From positions 1-15,327 of the forward strand of contig CADCQZ010000359.1 of assembly GCA_902803675.1 (NCBI GenBank): a stretch of DNA of 15,327 nt, given 5' to 3'. The DNA is from an uncultured Eubacteriales bacterium (lineage in GTDB: Bacteria > Bacillota_A > Clostridia > Christensenellales > Aristaeellaceae). The notes beneath the pieces are model-generated. The model was not told where the DNA came from. It was given only the letters and a program-made list of their open reading frames with translations, and made no database searches. The position numbers were made by a program, and so were the translations under genes. Numbering within the stretch: the stretch's first letter is position 1; each line of letters opens with the position of its first letter. Shown here piece after piece: positions 7,010 to 13,983 of the stretch.

Positions 7010-7772
7010 CTGCCTCTGGCATTATGATATTTCGGGCGCGGCCGACGGCCGCACCGTGCTCTTCCTCCACGGCTGGGGATGCACGGGCGATATCTTCGCC
7101 CCGATCTTAAAGGGCATGGAGCGCTTCCGGCTGGTGACCCTGGATTTTCCCGGGCACGGCCGGTCCGCGGTCCCGCCGGTGCCCTGGGGGGTGGGGGAGT
7201 ACGCCGAGGGCGTGCTCCGGCTGCTGGACAGTCTCGGGATCGGCCGCTGCGTCGTGGTGGCTCATTCCTTCGGCGGCCGTGTGGCGCTGTATCTCGCGTC
7301 CCGTCATCCGGAGAGGATCGATAAACTCATCCTCTGCGGCTGCGCCGGCATCCGCCCGAAAGCCGACCCGGAGAAGCAGAAAAAGGCCGACGCGTACCGC
7401 CGCAGAAAAGAGCTCCTGCTGAAAGCGGGGCGCCTGCCGCTCATGGCCGGGGTGACGGAAAAGCTCCTGGACGCCCTGCGGGACAAGTACGGCTCTGCGG
7501 ATTATAAAGCCCTGGTGCCCGCCATGCGCGAGACCTTCGTCAGGGTCATCAGTGAGGACCTGACGCCCCTCCTGAGTCAGATCAAGGCGCCCACGCTCCT
7601 CATCTGGGGGGAGCTTGACACCGAGACGCCCCTGTGGATGGGGCAGACGATGGAAAAGGAGATCCCCGACGCGGGGCTCGTGGTCTTCGAGGGGGACGAC
7701 CATTTCGCGTTCCTGAAGCAGTACCCGCGCTTTCTTAAGATCGCCGACGCTTTCCTGACTGACAAGGCCTGA
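6990..7772 (+). CDS. Alpha/beta-hydrolase fold protein
   Basis: A 260-residue serine hydrolase of the MhpC-like alpha/beta fold. The oxyanion region LFLHGWGCTGDIF (24-36) and DFPGHGRS (52-59) precede the nucleophile Ser93 in the VAHSFGGRV elbow. The acid is probably Asp210 (IWGELDTETP) and the base His238 (EGDDHFAF). A Lys/Arg-rich lid region lies at about 122-165. There is no signal peptide, so it should be cytoplasmic. The family covers esterases, thioesterases, lactonases, amidases and dehalogenases, so no substrate can be assigned. Position between an acetyltransferase and a Mur-type ligase plus Ddl suggests a cell-wall precursor or lipid-linked substrate, which is inference. AGGGA (6980-6984) lies 5 bases before the ATG, inside the upstream gene. 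Confidence 0.87.
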   Translation: MDISINDCLWHYDISGAADGRTVLFLHGWGCTGDIFAPILKGMERFRLVTLDFPGHGRSAVPPVPWGVGEYAEGVLRLLDSLGIGRCVVVAHSFGGRVALYLASRHPERIDKLILCGCAGIRPKADPEKQKKADAYRRRKELLLKAGRLPLMAGVTEKLLDALRDKYGSADYKALVPAMRETFVRVISEDLTPLLSQIKAPTLLIWGELDTETPLWMGQTMEKEIPDAGLVVFEGDDHFAFLKQYPRFLKIADAFLTDKA

Positions 7773-7809
7773 TCCTGTGCCCGCCTGAAAACAGCGGAGG
7801 TTTATCAAG

Positions 7810-9396
7810 ATGACGTTTGCCCGGTGGATCGACTGCCTGATCGTGCCCCTGTGCGTGGGGGTGTGCGCCCTGCTTTCATCCAGGCGCTGCCTGCACTTTT
7901 TCCAGCTGGAGAGCTACCAGTTCAGGGGCTATTTCCGCGCGCTTTCGCGGCAGAAGGAGAAAGCCTTCCTGCGCTTTGTCATCCTGGCGGGCGCCGCGGC
8001 GGTCCTGAGGCTGCTGACCCTTTTGGGGCTGCCCTGGCTGCGGGGCGTCCTTGCCCTCGCTCTGATCGGCGCGGGCCTTTTCGTTTACCGATCGGACGCG
8101 GCTCACCCCGGCAAAAAGCCGCTCAAATTCACCGCGCGGGTCAAGCGCCTGTGCGTGAGTTATGCCATCGTCGCTCTGGCCCTGCACATCGGGGCGGCTT
8201 TCCTGTTCGGGAGCTTCGCCCCGTCCGTGCTTCTCGCGGCCCTGTCCCCGTGCGTTCTGGCCCTGGGGGCCGCGGCCGTCTGGCCCGTGGAGCGGGGCAT
8301 TTATGAGTTCTATTTCCGGTCGGCCCGGAAGATCCTGCTTTCCAGGGACGGCCTCATCCGTATCGGCATCACCGGCAGCTTCGGGAAGACCAGCAACAAG
8401 TTCATCCTGGAGACCCTCCTTAAGGAGAAGTACTCCGTGCTCACCACGCCGGGCAGCTTCAATACGCCGATGGGCCTGTGCCGCGTGATCCGGGAACGGC
8501 TGCAGCCGGGGCACCAGGTGTTCATCGCCGAGATGGGCGCCCGCCACCGGGGAGACATAAGGGAGCTGTGCCGTCTGGTGAAGCCTCAGATCGGCATGCT
8601 CACGGCCGTGGGCGCCCAGCATCTGGACACCTTCGGCACGGTGGACAGGATCGCCGAAACGAAGTACGACCTGATCCGCGCCCTGCCTCCGGACGGCCTG
8701 GCGGTATTCATGGATGACGGCGCCCGGGTGAAAGGGCTGTACGAGCGCACGACGGGCGTGGACACGATCCTTTCCGGCCGCGAGGGGGATGACGCCTGGG
8801 CCGATCAGATCGCCTGCGACGGCAGCGGCAGTCACTTCGATATCCATTTCAGGGACGAGGAAGAAGTGCTGCACTGCTCCACCGGTCTGCTGGGAAGGAT
8901 GAATATCGACAACATCACCGCGTGCGCCGCCCTGGCGAAAAAAATGGGCGTCAGTCTCAGCCAGCTTCGGCGCGGGATATCAAGGCTCCGGCCCGTGGAG
9001 CACCGGATGCAGCTCGTTTCCGGCGCGGGCGGCATCACGGTGATCGACGACGCCTTCAATTCCAATCCCGTTTCCAGTTCACTGGCTCTGGACACGCTCA
9101 AACTGTTCTCCGGCCGCCGCGTGGTGGTGACGCCGGGCATGGTGGAGCTGGGAAAGGACGAGGATGAGTACAACAAAGCCTTCGGCGTCAGGATGGCCTC
9201 CTGCGCGGATGAGGTGCTCCTGGTGGGTGAAAAGCACACTCTGCCCATCCGGGAGGGGCTTCTTCAGGAGAGTTTCCCGGCGGACAGGATCCATTTGTTC
9301 GGGAGCCTCAATGACGCCGTGAAGTATCTGCGTTCCATCGAACAGCCCGGAGATGTGGTGCTCTACGAGAACGATCTGCCGGACAATTACGCTTGA
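7810..9396 (+). CDS. Membrane-anchored Mur ligase (MurF-like) lacking the usual N-terminal domain
   Basis: The C-terminal two thirds (about 183-528) is an ATP-dependent Mur ligase of MurF type: P-loop GSFGKT (189-194), EMGARHRGDI, the GAQHLDTFG block with its conserved His, IAETKYDLI with the probable carbamylated Lys, and C-terminal IDDAFNSNP and VELGKDEDEYN. Canonical MurF carries a roughly 80-residue N-terminal domain that grips the UDP-MurNAc-peptide. That is absent here. Instead residues 1-165 hold about five hydrophobic segments (roughly 7-24, 53-73, 77-93, 115-134, 138-159), separated by basic loops. Such a layout suggests ligation on the inner face of the membrane, perhaps onto a lipid-linked muropeptide. 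GGAGG is 9 bases before the ATG; 37 bases separate it from the hydrolase gene. It precedes a D-Ala-D-Ala-type ligase, the natural supplier of a dipeptide to a MurF. Family sure, substrate unknown. Confidence 0.85.
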   Translation: MTFARWIDCLIVPLCVGVCALLSSRRCLHFFQLESYQFRGYFRALSRQKEKAFLRFVILAGAAAVLRLLTLLGLPWLRGVLALALIGAGLFVYRSDAAHPGKKPLKFTARVKRLCVSYAIVALALHIGAAFLFGSFAPSVLLAALSPCVLALGAAAVWPVERGIYEFYFRSARKILLSRDGLIRIGITGSFGKTSNKFILETLLKEKYSVLTTPGSFNTPMGLCRVIRERLQPGHQVFIAEMGARHRGDIRELCRLVKPQIGMLTAVGAQHLDTFGTVDRIAETKYDLIRALPPDGLAVFMDDGARVKGLYERTTGVDTILSGREGDDAWADQIACDGSGSHFDIHFRDEEEVLHCSTGLLGRMNIDNITACAALAKKMGVSLSQLRRGISRLRPVEHRMQLVSGAGGITVIDDAFNSNPVSSSLALDTLKLFSGRRVVVTPGMVELGKDEDEYNKAFGVRMASCADEVLLVGEKHTLPIREGLLQESFPADRIHLFGSLNDAVKYLRSIEQPGDVVLYENDLPDNYA

Positions 9397-9416
9397 ATAT
9401 CTGACGGGGGTCCATT

Positions 9417-10607
9417 ATGACGAGTAAAAAGACGCTGGGCGTTTTCTTCGGCAGCCGCAGCTGCGAGCACGATGTATCGGTCATCAGCGCCCTGCAGCTG
9501 ATCCGGAACATCGACAAGGAAAAATACGACGTGGTGCCGGTGTACATTTCTCACGACGGCACCTGGTACACGGGGAGCAAGCTCACCGACATCAAGTGCT
9601 ACACCCCCTTTGATCCCTACGATAAGGACCTGACCCGGGTCAGCCTGGACATGACGGTCAATTCCGGCGCTCTTCTGCACCGGGAGCGCAAGGGGATCTT
9701 CGGCCGGGAAACGGAGAGCGTCGCCGCCAGGATCGACTGCGCGGTGCTGGTGTTCCACGGGCTCCACGGAGAGGACGGCACCCTGCAGGGCCTGTTCGAG
9801 CTGACGGACATCCCCTATACCTCCACGGGCGTGTGCGCTTCGGCGGTGGGGATGGACAAGGCGGCCATGAAGCTCTTCTTCCGGGGCTGCGGCTTCCCGG
9901 TGCTTCCGGGCACAGTGGCCTTCAGGTCCGAATATGAGAAGGACAGGGAAGGGTACATCGACGAGCTGATCAAACAGATGCCCCTGCCGGTGTTCGTCAA
10001 GCCCGCCTGCCTGGGCTCTTCCATCGGCGTGAGCCGGGCCAGGGACAGGGAACAGCTCAGGGAGAGCCTTGAGACCGCCTTCTCTTTCGACCGCAAGGCG
10101 CTGGTGGAAAAGGCATTGAACGATCCCATCGAGGTCAACTGTTCCGTGCTGGGTTACGGTGCGGAGGCGGAAGCGTCGGTGCTGGAGATGCCAAATGTTG
10201 GCAGCGCTGACTTTTTGGATTATAATGAAAAATACCTCGTGGGCAGCAAAGGCATGGCCGGCCTGAAGCGGCAGGTCCCGGCCCCGATCGGGGAGGAACT
10301 GACCCAAAAGCTGAGGGAACTGAGCCTTGAAGTGTTCACGAAGCTGGACTGCAAGGGCGTCGTGCGCATCGATTTCATGCTGGACCGGGAGACGAAAGAC
10401 TACTACATCACCGAGATCAACACCATCCCCGGCTCCATGGCCTACTACCTGTGGGAAGCCTCCGGCCTCAAATACCCGGATATGATCGACCGCCTGGTGG
10501 ACATCGCTTTCCGGGCGCTGGAGGACAAAAAGCAGAACGACTACGCTTTCAAATCGGAGATCCTGTCCCAGGCCACGATCGGCGGAGCCAAAAAGCTGCA
10601 TAAGTGA
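9417..10607 (+). CDS. ddl: D-alanine--D-alanine ligase family protein (divergent)
   Basis: ATP-grasp ligase of 396 residues, somewhat longer than typical Ddl (about 310-360). Visible family blocks: EHDVSVISA (17-25) for the first D-Ala, HGLHGEDGT (114-122), TSTGVCASAVGMDK (135-148), VKPACLGSSIGVS (194-206) of the ATP-grasp fold, and EINTIPG (333-339) with the Mg ligands. The omega loop DYNEKY ends in Tyr273, equivalent to the Tyr of Ddl enzymes that favours D-Ala over D-Lac or D-Ser. The usual S-x-Y-P box after the NT-x-PG turn is replaced by MAYYLWEASG. The start has GGGGG seven bases upstream. The partner MurF-like gene ends 20 bases before it. It could be the cell's main Ddl or a specialised paralogue making another dipeptide or depsipeptide. 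Confidence 0.87.
   Translation: MTSKKTLGVFFGSRSCEHDVSVISALQLIRNIDKEKYDVVPVYISHDGTWYTGSKLTDIKCYTPFDPYDKDLTRVSLDMTVNSGALLHRERKGIFGRETESVAARIDCAVLVFHGLHGEDGTLQGLFELTDIPYTSTGVCASAVGMDKAAMKLFFRGCGFPVLPGTVAFRSEYEKDREGYIDELIKQMPLPVFVKPACLGSSIGVSRARDREQLRESLETAFSFDRKALVEKALNDPIEVNCSVLGYGAEAEASVLEMPNVGSADFLDYNEKYLVGSKGMAGLKRQVPAPIGEELTQKLRELSLEVFTKLDCKGVVRIDFMLDRETKDYYITEINTIPGSMAYYLWEASGLKYPDMIDRLVDIAFRALEDKKQNDYAFKSEILSQATIGGAKKLHK
10198..10226 (+). promoter_or_regulatory. Consensus-like promoter inside the ddl coding sequence
   Basis: TTGGCA (10198-10203), a 17-base spacer and a perfect TATAAT (10221-10226) lie within ddl codons 261-270. The segment is unusually rich in A- and T-ending codons compared with the rest of the gene. 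It would start a transcript near 10233, about 410 bases before deoB, giving the deoB-punA-darA-holB-ricT part of the operon its own promoter. Evidence is sequence only. Confidence 0.5.
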
Positions 10608-10643
10608 CCGGGGCACCATTTGGATACTGTGGAGGGATGAATG

Positions 10644-11816
10644 ATGAAAAGAGCCGTTATCATCGTGCTGGATTCCGTCGGAGCCGGTGAGCTGCCGGAC
10701 GCCGCCGATTATGGGGACCGGGGCGCGAACACCCTCCGCCATGTCTATGAGAGCGGATACCTCCATGTGCCCCATATGATCGATATGGGCCTGGGGAATA
10801 TCCAGGGCATCGGGATCCCGGCCGCTCTGAAGCCCGTGGGCGCTTTCGGGCGCTGCATGGAAAAGTCCCGGGGCAAGGACACCACCACGGGGCACTGGGA
10901 GATCGCCGGCATCACCCTGGACCGGCCGTTCCCCACTTATCCGGACGGGTTCCCGCCGGAAGTGATATCTCAGTTCGAAGGCCTGATCGGCCGGAAGGTC
11001 ATCGGCAACAAGCCCGCTTCGGGCACGGTGATCCTGGACGAACTGGGTGAGGAGCATTTAAGGACCGGATATCCCATCGTGTATACTTCCGCGGACAGCG
11101 TGTTCCAGATCGCCTGCAATGAGGAGATCATCCCGCTGGAGCAGCTCTACGATTACTGCCGCACCGCCCGCGCCATGCTCCAGGGCGAGCACGGGGTGGG
11201 CCGGGTGATCGCCAGGCCCTTCGTCGGCCGCGGGAAGGGGCACTTCAAACGCACTCCGGGCAGGAAGGATTTTTCCCTGGAGCCCGTGGCGCCGACAGTG
11301 CTGGATCTGCTCTCCGGCCACGGGAAGGATGTGTGGGGCGTGGGCAAGATCGAGGACATCTTCGCGGAGCGGGGCCTGACCCGGTCCGTCCATTCCGCCG
11401 GGAACCCGGCCTGCATCCTGTCCACTCTGGAGTATCTGGACCAGCCTTTTGACGGGCTGCTTTTCGTCAATCTGGTGGATACGGATATGATCTACGGCCA
11501 CCGCAGGGACGTGAAGGGATACGCGGAAGCGCTCAACGAGTTCGACCGTGTGCTGCCGCAGATCATGGACAAGCTCGGCCCGGAGGATCTTCTGATCATC
11601 ACCGCCGATCACGGCTGCGATCCGACCCATCACGGCACGGACCACACCCGTGAGTACATCCCGCTTCTGTGCTGGTCCCGGAAAATGACCGGGTCAAAGG
11701 ACCTGGGCACCCGGGCGACCTTCGCGGACATCGCCGCCACGGTCAGCGACTTCTTCGGGTATGAGGAGCGCTTCGGGGCGGAGTCCTTTCTCAACGATCT
11801 GGGAGGTGCCGAATGA
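10644..11816 (+). CDS. deoB: Phosphopentomutase
   Basis: Mn-dependent interconversion of (deoxy)ribose 1-phosphate and 5-phosphate in nucleoside catabolism; alkaline-phosphatase superfamily, cytoplasmic. The 390 residues match the family. Metal and phospho-site motifs are visible: LDSVGAGELPDA with Asp10, the KDTTTGHWE block (78-86) that carries the phosphorylated Thr, LVNLVDTDMIYGHRRD, and TADHGCDPTHHGTDHTREY with its Asp/His ligands. Two adjacent ATGs exist (10641 and 10644). GGAGGG (10631-10636) is 4 and 7 bases away respectively, and MKRAVIIVLD is the family's usual start, so I use 10644. The stop shares an ATGA overlap with the next gene, whose product (ribose 1-phosphate) is DeoB's substrate. 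Confidence 0.95.
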   Translation: MKRAVIIVLDSVGAGELPDAADYGDRGANTLRHVYESGYLHVPHMIDMGLGNIQGIGIPAALKPVGAFGRCMEKSRGKDTTTGHWEIAGITLDRPFPTYPDGFPPEVISQFEGLIGRKVIGNKPASGTVILDELGEEHLRTGYPIVYTSADSVFQIACNEEIIPLEQLYDYCRTARAMLQGEHGVGRVIARPFVGRGKGHFKRTPGRKDFSLEPVAPTVLDLLSGHGKDVWGVGKIEDIFAERGLTRSVHSAGNPACILSTLEYLDQPFDGLLFVNLVDTDMIYGHRRDVKGYAEALNEFDRVLPQIMDKLGPEDLLIITADHGCDPTHHGTDHTREYIPLLCWSRKMTGSKDLGTRATFADIAATVSDFFGYEERFGAESFLNDLGGAE

Positions 11817-12634
11817 ATACCGATATGACGAGGGCGCTTTTTAAGGCCGCCGAGATCCTCCGTGACGATGTGAAGGATGTGGATACCGCCGTGGTACTGG
11901 GTTCCGGCCTGGGAGATTACGGCAGCAGCCTCACGGACGCGCGGGAATTTCCCTACAGCATGTTCCCCGGCTTTCCCGTGTCCACGGTGCCCGGTCACGC
12001 GGGCAAAATGATCGTGGGCCGCGTCGGAAACAAAAAAGTGATCGTGCTCAGCGGCAGGTTCCACTATTATGAGGGCTACAGCATGCAGCAGGTGGTCATG
12101 CCCGTCAGGCTCCTGGCGCGCCTGGGCATTGAGAACCTCATCCTCACCAACGCCGCCGGCGGCGTCAATCCCGGCTTTTATCCCGGGTGCCTGATGCTGC
12201 TGACGGACCATATCAACCTCTCCGGGAACAATCCCCTGATCGGCCCCAATCTGGATGATCTCGGGCCCCGCTTCCCGGATATGTCTTTCGCGTATGACCG
12301 TGACCTGATCTCCCTGGCGCGGAACGTCGCGGAGGATCAGGCGCTGGACCTCAAAGAGGGCGTGTACTGCATGCTCTCCGGCCCTTGCTATGAAACGCCC
12401 GCGGAGATCAGGATGCTCAGGATCCTGGGAGCCGACGCGGTGGGCATGAGCACGGTGCCGGAAGTGATCGCGGCGCGGCACGCGGGCATCCGCGTGATGG
12501 GCATCAGCTGCATCACCAATATGGCCGCCGGCATCAGCGCCGCGCCCCTTGAGCATCATGAAGTGGTGGAGACGGGCAAACGGGTCCGTGAACAGTTCGC
12601 GCGTTTCGTGACAGGGATACTCACCGGGATCTGA
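11813..12634 (+). CDS. punA: Purine nucleoside phosphorylase (trimeric, PNP-I type)
   Basis: Phosphorolysis of purine (deoxy)nucleosides to base and (deoxy)ribose 1-phosphate, which DeoB then converts. At 273 residues it belongs to the trimeric PNP/MTAP group rather than the hexameric DeoD group. Phosphate-binding and active-site blocks are visible: VVLGSGLG (27-34), GRFHYYEGY (81-89), TNAAGGVNP (112-120), GPCYETPAE with Glu194, GMSTVPEVIAARH, and SCITNMAAG with Asn236. The Glu/Asn pair is the one that in this group selects 6-oxopurines such as inosine and guanosine. The ATG overlaps the deoB stop by 4 bases, with GGGAGG just upstream, so translation is probably coupled. The gene is called punA, pupG or deoD in different annotations. 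Confidence 0.94.
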   Translation: MNTDMTRALFKAAEILRDDVKDVDTAVVLGSGLGDYGSSLTDAREFPYSMFPGFPVSTVPGHAGKMIVGRVGNKKVIVLSGRFHYYEGYSMQQVVMPVRLLARLGIENLILTNAAGGVNPGFYPGCLMLLTDHINLSGNNPLIGPNLDDLGPRFPDMSFAYDRDLISLARNVAEDQALDLKEGVYCMLSGPCYETPAEIRMLRILGADAVGMSTVPEVIAARHAGIRVMGISCITNMAAGISAAPLEHHEVVETGKRVREQFARFVTGILTGI

Positions 12635-12657
12635 TCTATCAGAAAGGAATGAGACAT

Positions 12658-12993
12658 ATGCCGACTAAGCTGATCATCGCGATCGTACAGGATGAGGACG
12701 CGTCCCGGCTCATCGCCGAACTCATGAACGAAGGGTTCAGCGCCACCAAACTGGCGACCACCGGCGGTTTCCTGCGCTCCGGGAACACCACGCTCCTGGT
12801 GGGCGTCAGCGAGGAAAGGTTCTCCGTGTGCCTGGGCATCATCGAGAAGATCTGCAAGAGCCGCCGCCAGGTGGCTTCCAGTCCCGTGGTGATGGGCGGG
12901 CCCTCCGACCATTACATGAACTATCCCATCGAGGTGACGGTGGGCAGCGCCACGGTGTTCGTGCTCAGCGTGGAGCAGTTCATCAAGTACTGA
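12658..12993 (+). CDS. darA: Cyclic di-AMP receptor DarA (YaaQ, PII-like)
   Basis: A 111-residue protein that matches B. subtilis DarA/YaaQ (109 residues), a PII-like trimer that binds c-di-AMP. The family signature is clear: KLIIAIVQDED (4-14), TKLATTGGFLRSGNTT (30-45), a SPVVMGGPSDHY block, the strand YPIEVTVGSATVFVL and the final QFIKY. The downstream target of DarA is not settled in the literature. I chose ATG 12658 because AAAGGA (12643-12648) lies 9 bases before it; the in-frame ATG at 12649 directly abuts that element. It starts 23 bases after punA and is 15 bases ahead of holB, the same darA-holB-ricT order found in Bacillus apart from a missing yaaR. Confidence 0.93.
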   Translation: MPTKLIIAIVQDEDASRLIAELMNEGFSATKLATTGGFLRSGNTTLLVGVSEERFSVCLGIIEKICKSRRQVASSPVVMGGPSDHYMNYPIEVTVGSATVFVLSVEQFIKY

Positions 12994-13008
12994 TCTTCGG
13001 AGGCCGCG

Positions 13009-13983
13009 TTGCATCTGGATGACGGATTCGGCCTGAACGGCGGGCCGGTGGATTACGGGAATTTCCCCAGAGCGGTGCTGCTGACGGGGATCCCCGGGGT
13101 GGGCAAAAAGACCCTGTCCCTGGAGTGGGCCAAGGGGCTTCTTTGCCGCGGGGAAGGAGATGTGAAGCCCTGCGGGCAGTGCCGGTCCTGCCGGCGCATC
13201 GCCAAGGGCATCAGTCACGAGAACCTGATCCGCCTTTCCATGCCCAAAGGCCGGAAGTCCATCGGTGTCAAAGCCGTCACGGAAAGCGTCATCGAAGCGG
13301 CGTCCCGCTCCTCCCTGGAGGCGGGCAGGCGCGTGGTACTGATCCACGACGCGGATCTGATGACACCCCAGGCGCAGAATGCCCTTCTGAAGACCCTGGA
13401 GGATCCGCCGGACGACAATACCTGGTTCATCCTCACGGCGGACAGGCTGTTCGCCGTCCTGCCCACCATCATTTCCCGCTGCGCTGTGATCCATGCCCCC
13501 CTCTGGCCCCCGGAGAGGATCCTGAAAGTGCTCCTTGAGAAGGGCTATCCCCGTCAAGAGGCGGAACGGGCCAGCGAAATGGCGGGCGGGAGCCTGGGCG
13601 CCGCCATCGATCTGTGCGGCAGCAGGCAGGCCCTGCAGGCGGGGCAGACGGTGACGGAAACTTTTTTCAGCGTGCGCTCCACCGCCGATATCCAGGCGGC
13701 TCTCTCGGCGCTCAAGGCGCAGAAGGAAATGGACAGGGCAGAATTGAAGCTCCTGCAGGAGCACCTGGCCCTTTTGATCAGGCTCAGGGCCGCTGATAAC
13801 ACGGGGGAGGCTGAAAAGCTGTTCGGCCCCGACTGGGCCTCAGCGCCCGTCCGGAGCCTTGAAAAGATATTCGAGTGTGTGGTGGAGGCGGCGCGGTACC
13901 GGGCGTCCAATGTGTCCTGGATGATCGAGGCCGAGAACATCATGCGCATCATCATGGAGGAAAGAGCTTTATGGCAACAGTAG
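13009..13983 (+). CDS. holB: DNA polymerase III subunit delta prime
   Basis: Clamp-loader AAA+ subunit of 324 residues. It has a P-loop-like GIPGVGKKT (27-35), the four-cysteine zinc module shared with DnaX (Cys46, then C-x2-C-x2-C at 55-61), NALLKTLEDPP (about 124-134) and the conserved SRC motif in IISRCAVI. The rest is a helical collar domain of low conservation. The start is a TTG at 13009 with CGGAGG (12998-13003) five bases upstream. The preceding in-frame darA stop at 12991 rules out a longer protein, so the short N-terminus before the P-loop, which lacks the usual introductory helices, is real or starts slightly later. The 3' end overlaps ricT by 13 bases. Confidence 0.9.
   Translation: MHLDDGFGLNGGPVDYGNFPRAVLLTGIPGVGKKTLSLEWAKGLLCRGEGDVKPCGQCRSCRRIAKGISHENLIRLSMPKGRKSIGVKAVTESVIEAASRSSLEAGRRVVLIHDADLMTPQAQNALLKTLEDPPDDNTWFILTADRLFAVLPTIISRCAVIHAPLWPPERILKVLLEKGYPRQEAERASEMAGGSLGAAIDLCGSRQALQAGQTVTETFFSVRSTADIQAALSALKAQKEMDRAELKLLQEHLALLIRLRAADNTGEAEKLFGPDWASAPVRSLEKIFECVVEAARYRASNVSWMIEAENIMRIIMEERALWQQ

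Noticed and set aside
9417..10607. A VanA- or VanC-type vancomycin resistance ligase
   Set aside because: The omega loop keeps the DYxxKY form of D-Ala-D-Ala ligases, and no vanH, vanX, vanT or VanRS-like genes are nearby.
9387..11057. A 556-codon minus-strand open frame opposite ddl and deoB
   Set aside because: Same codon-bias effect. It spans two well-supported genes and resembles no protein family.
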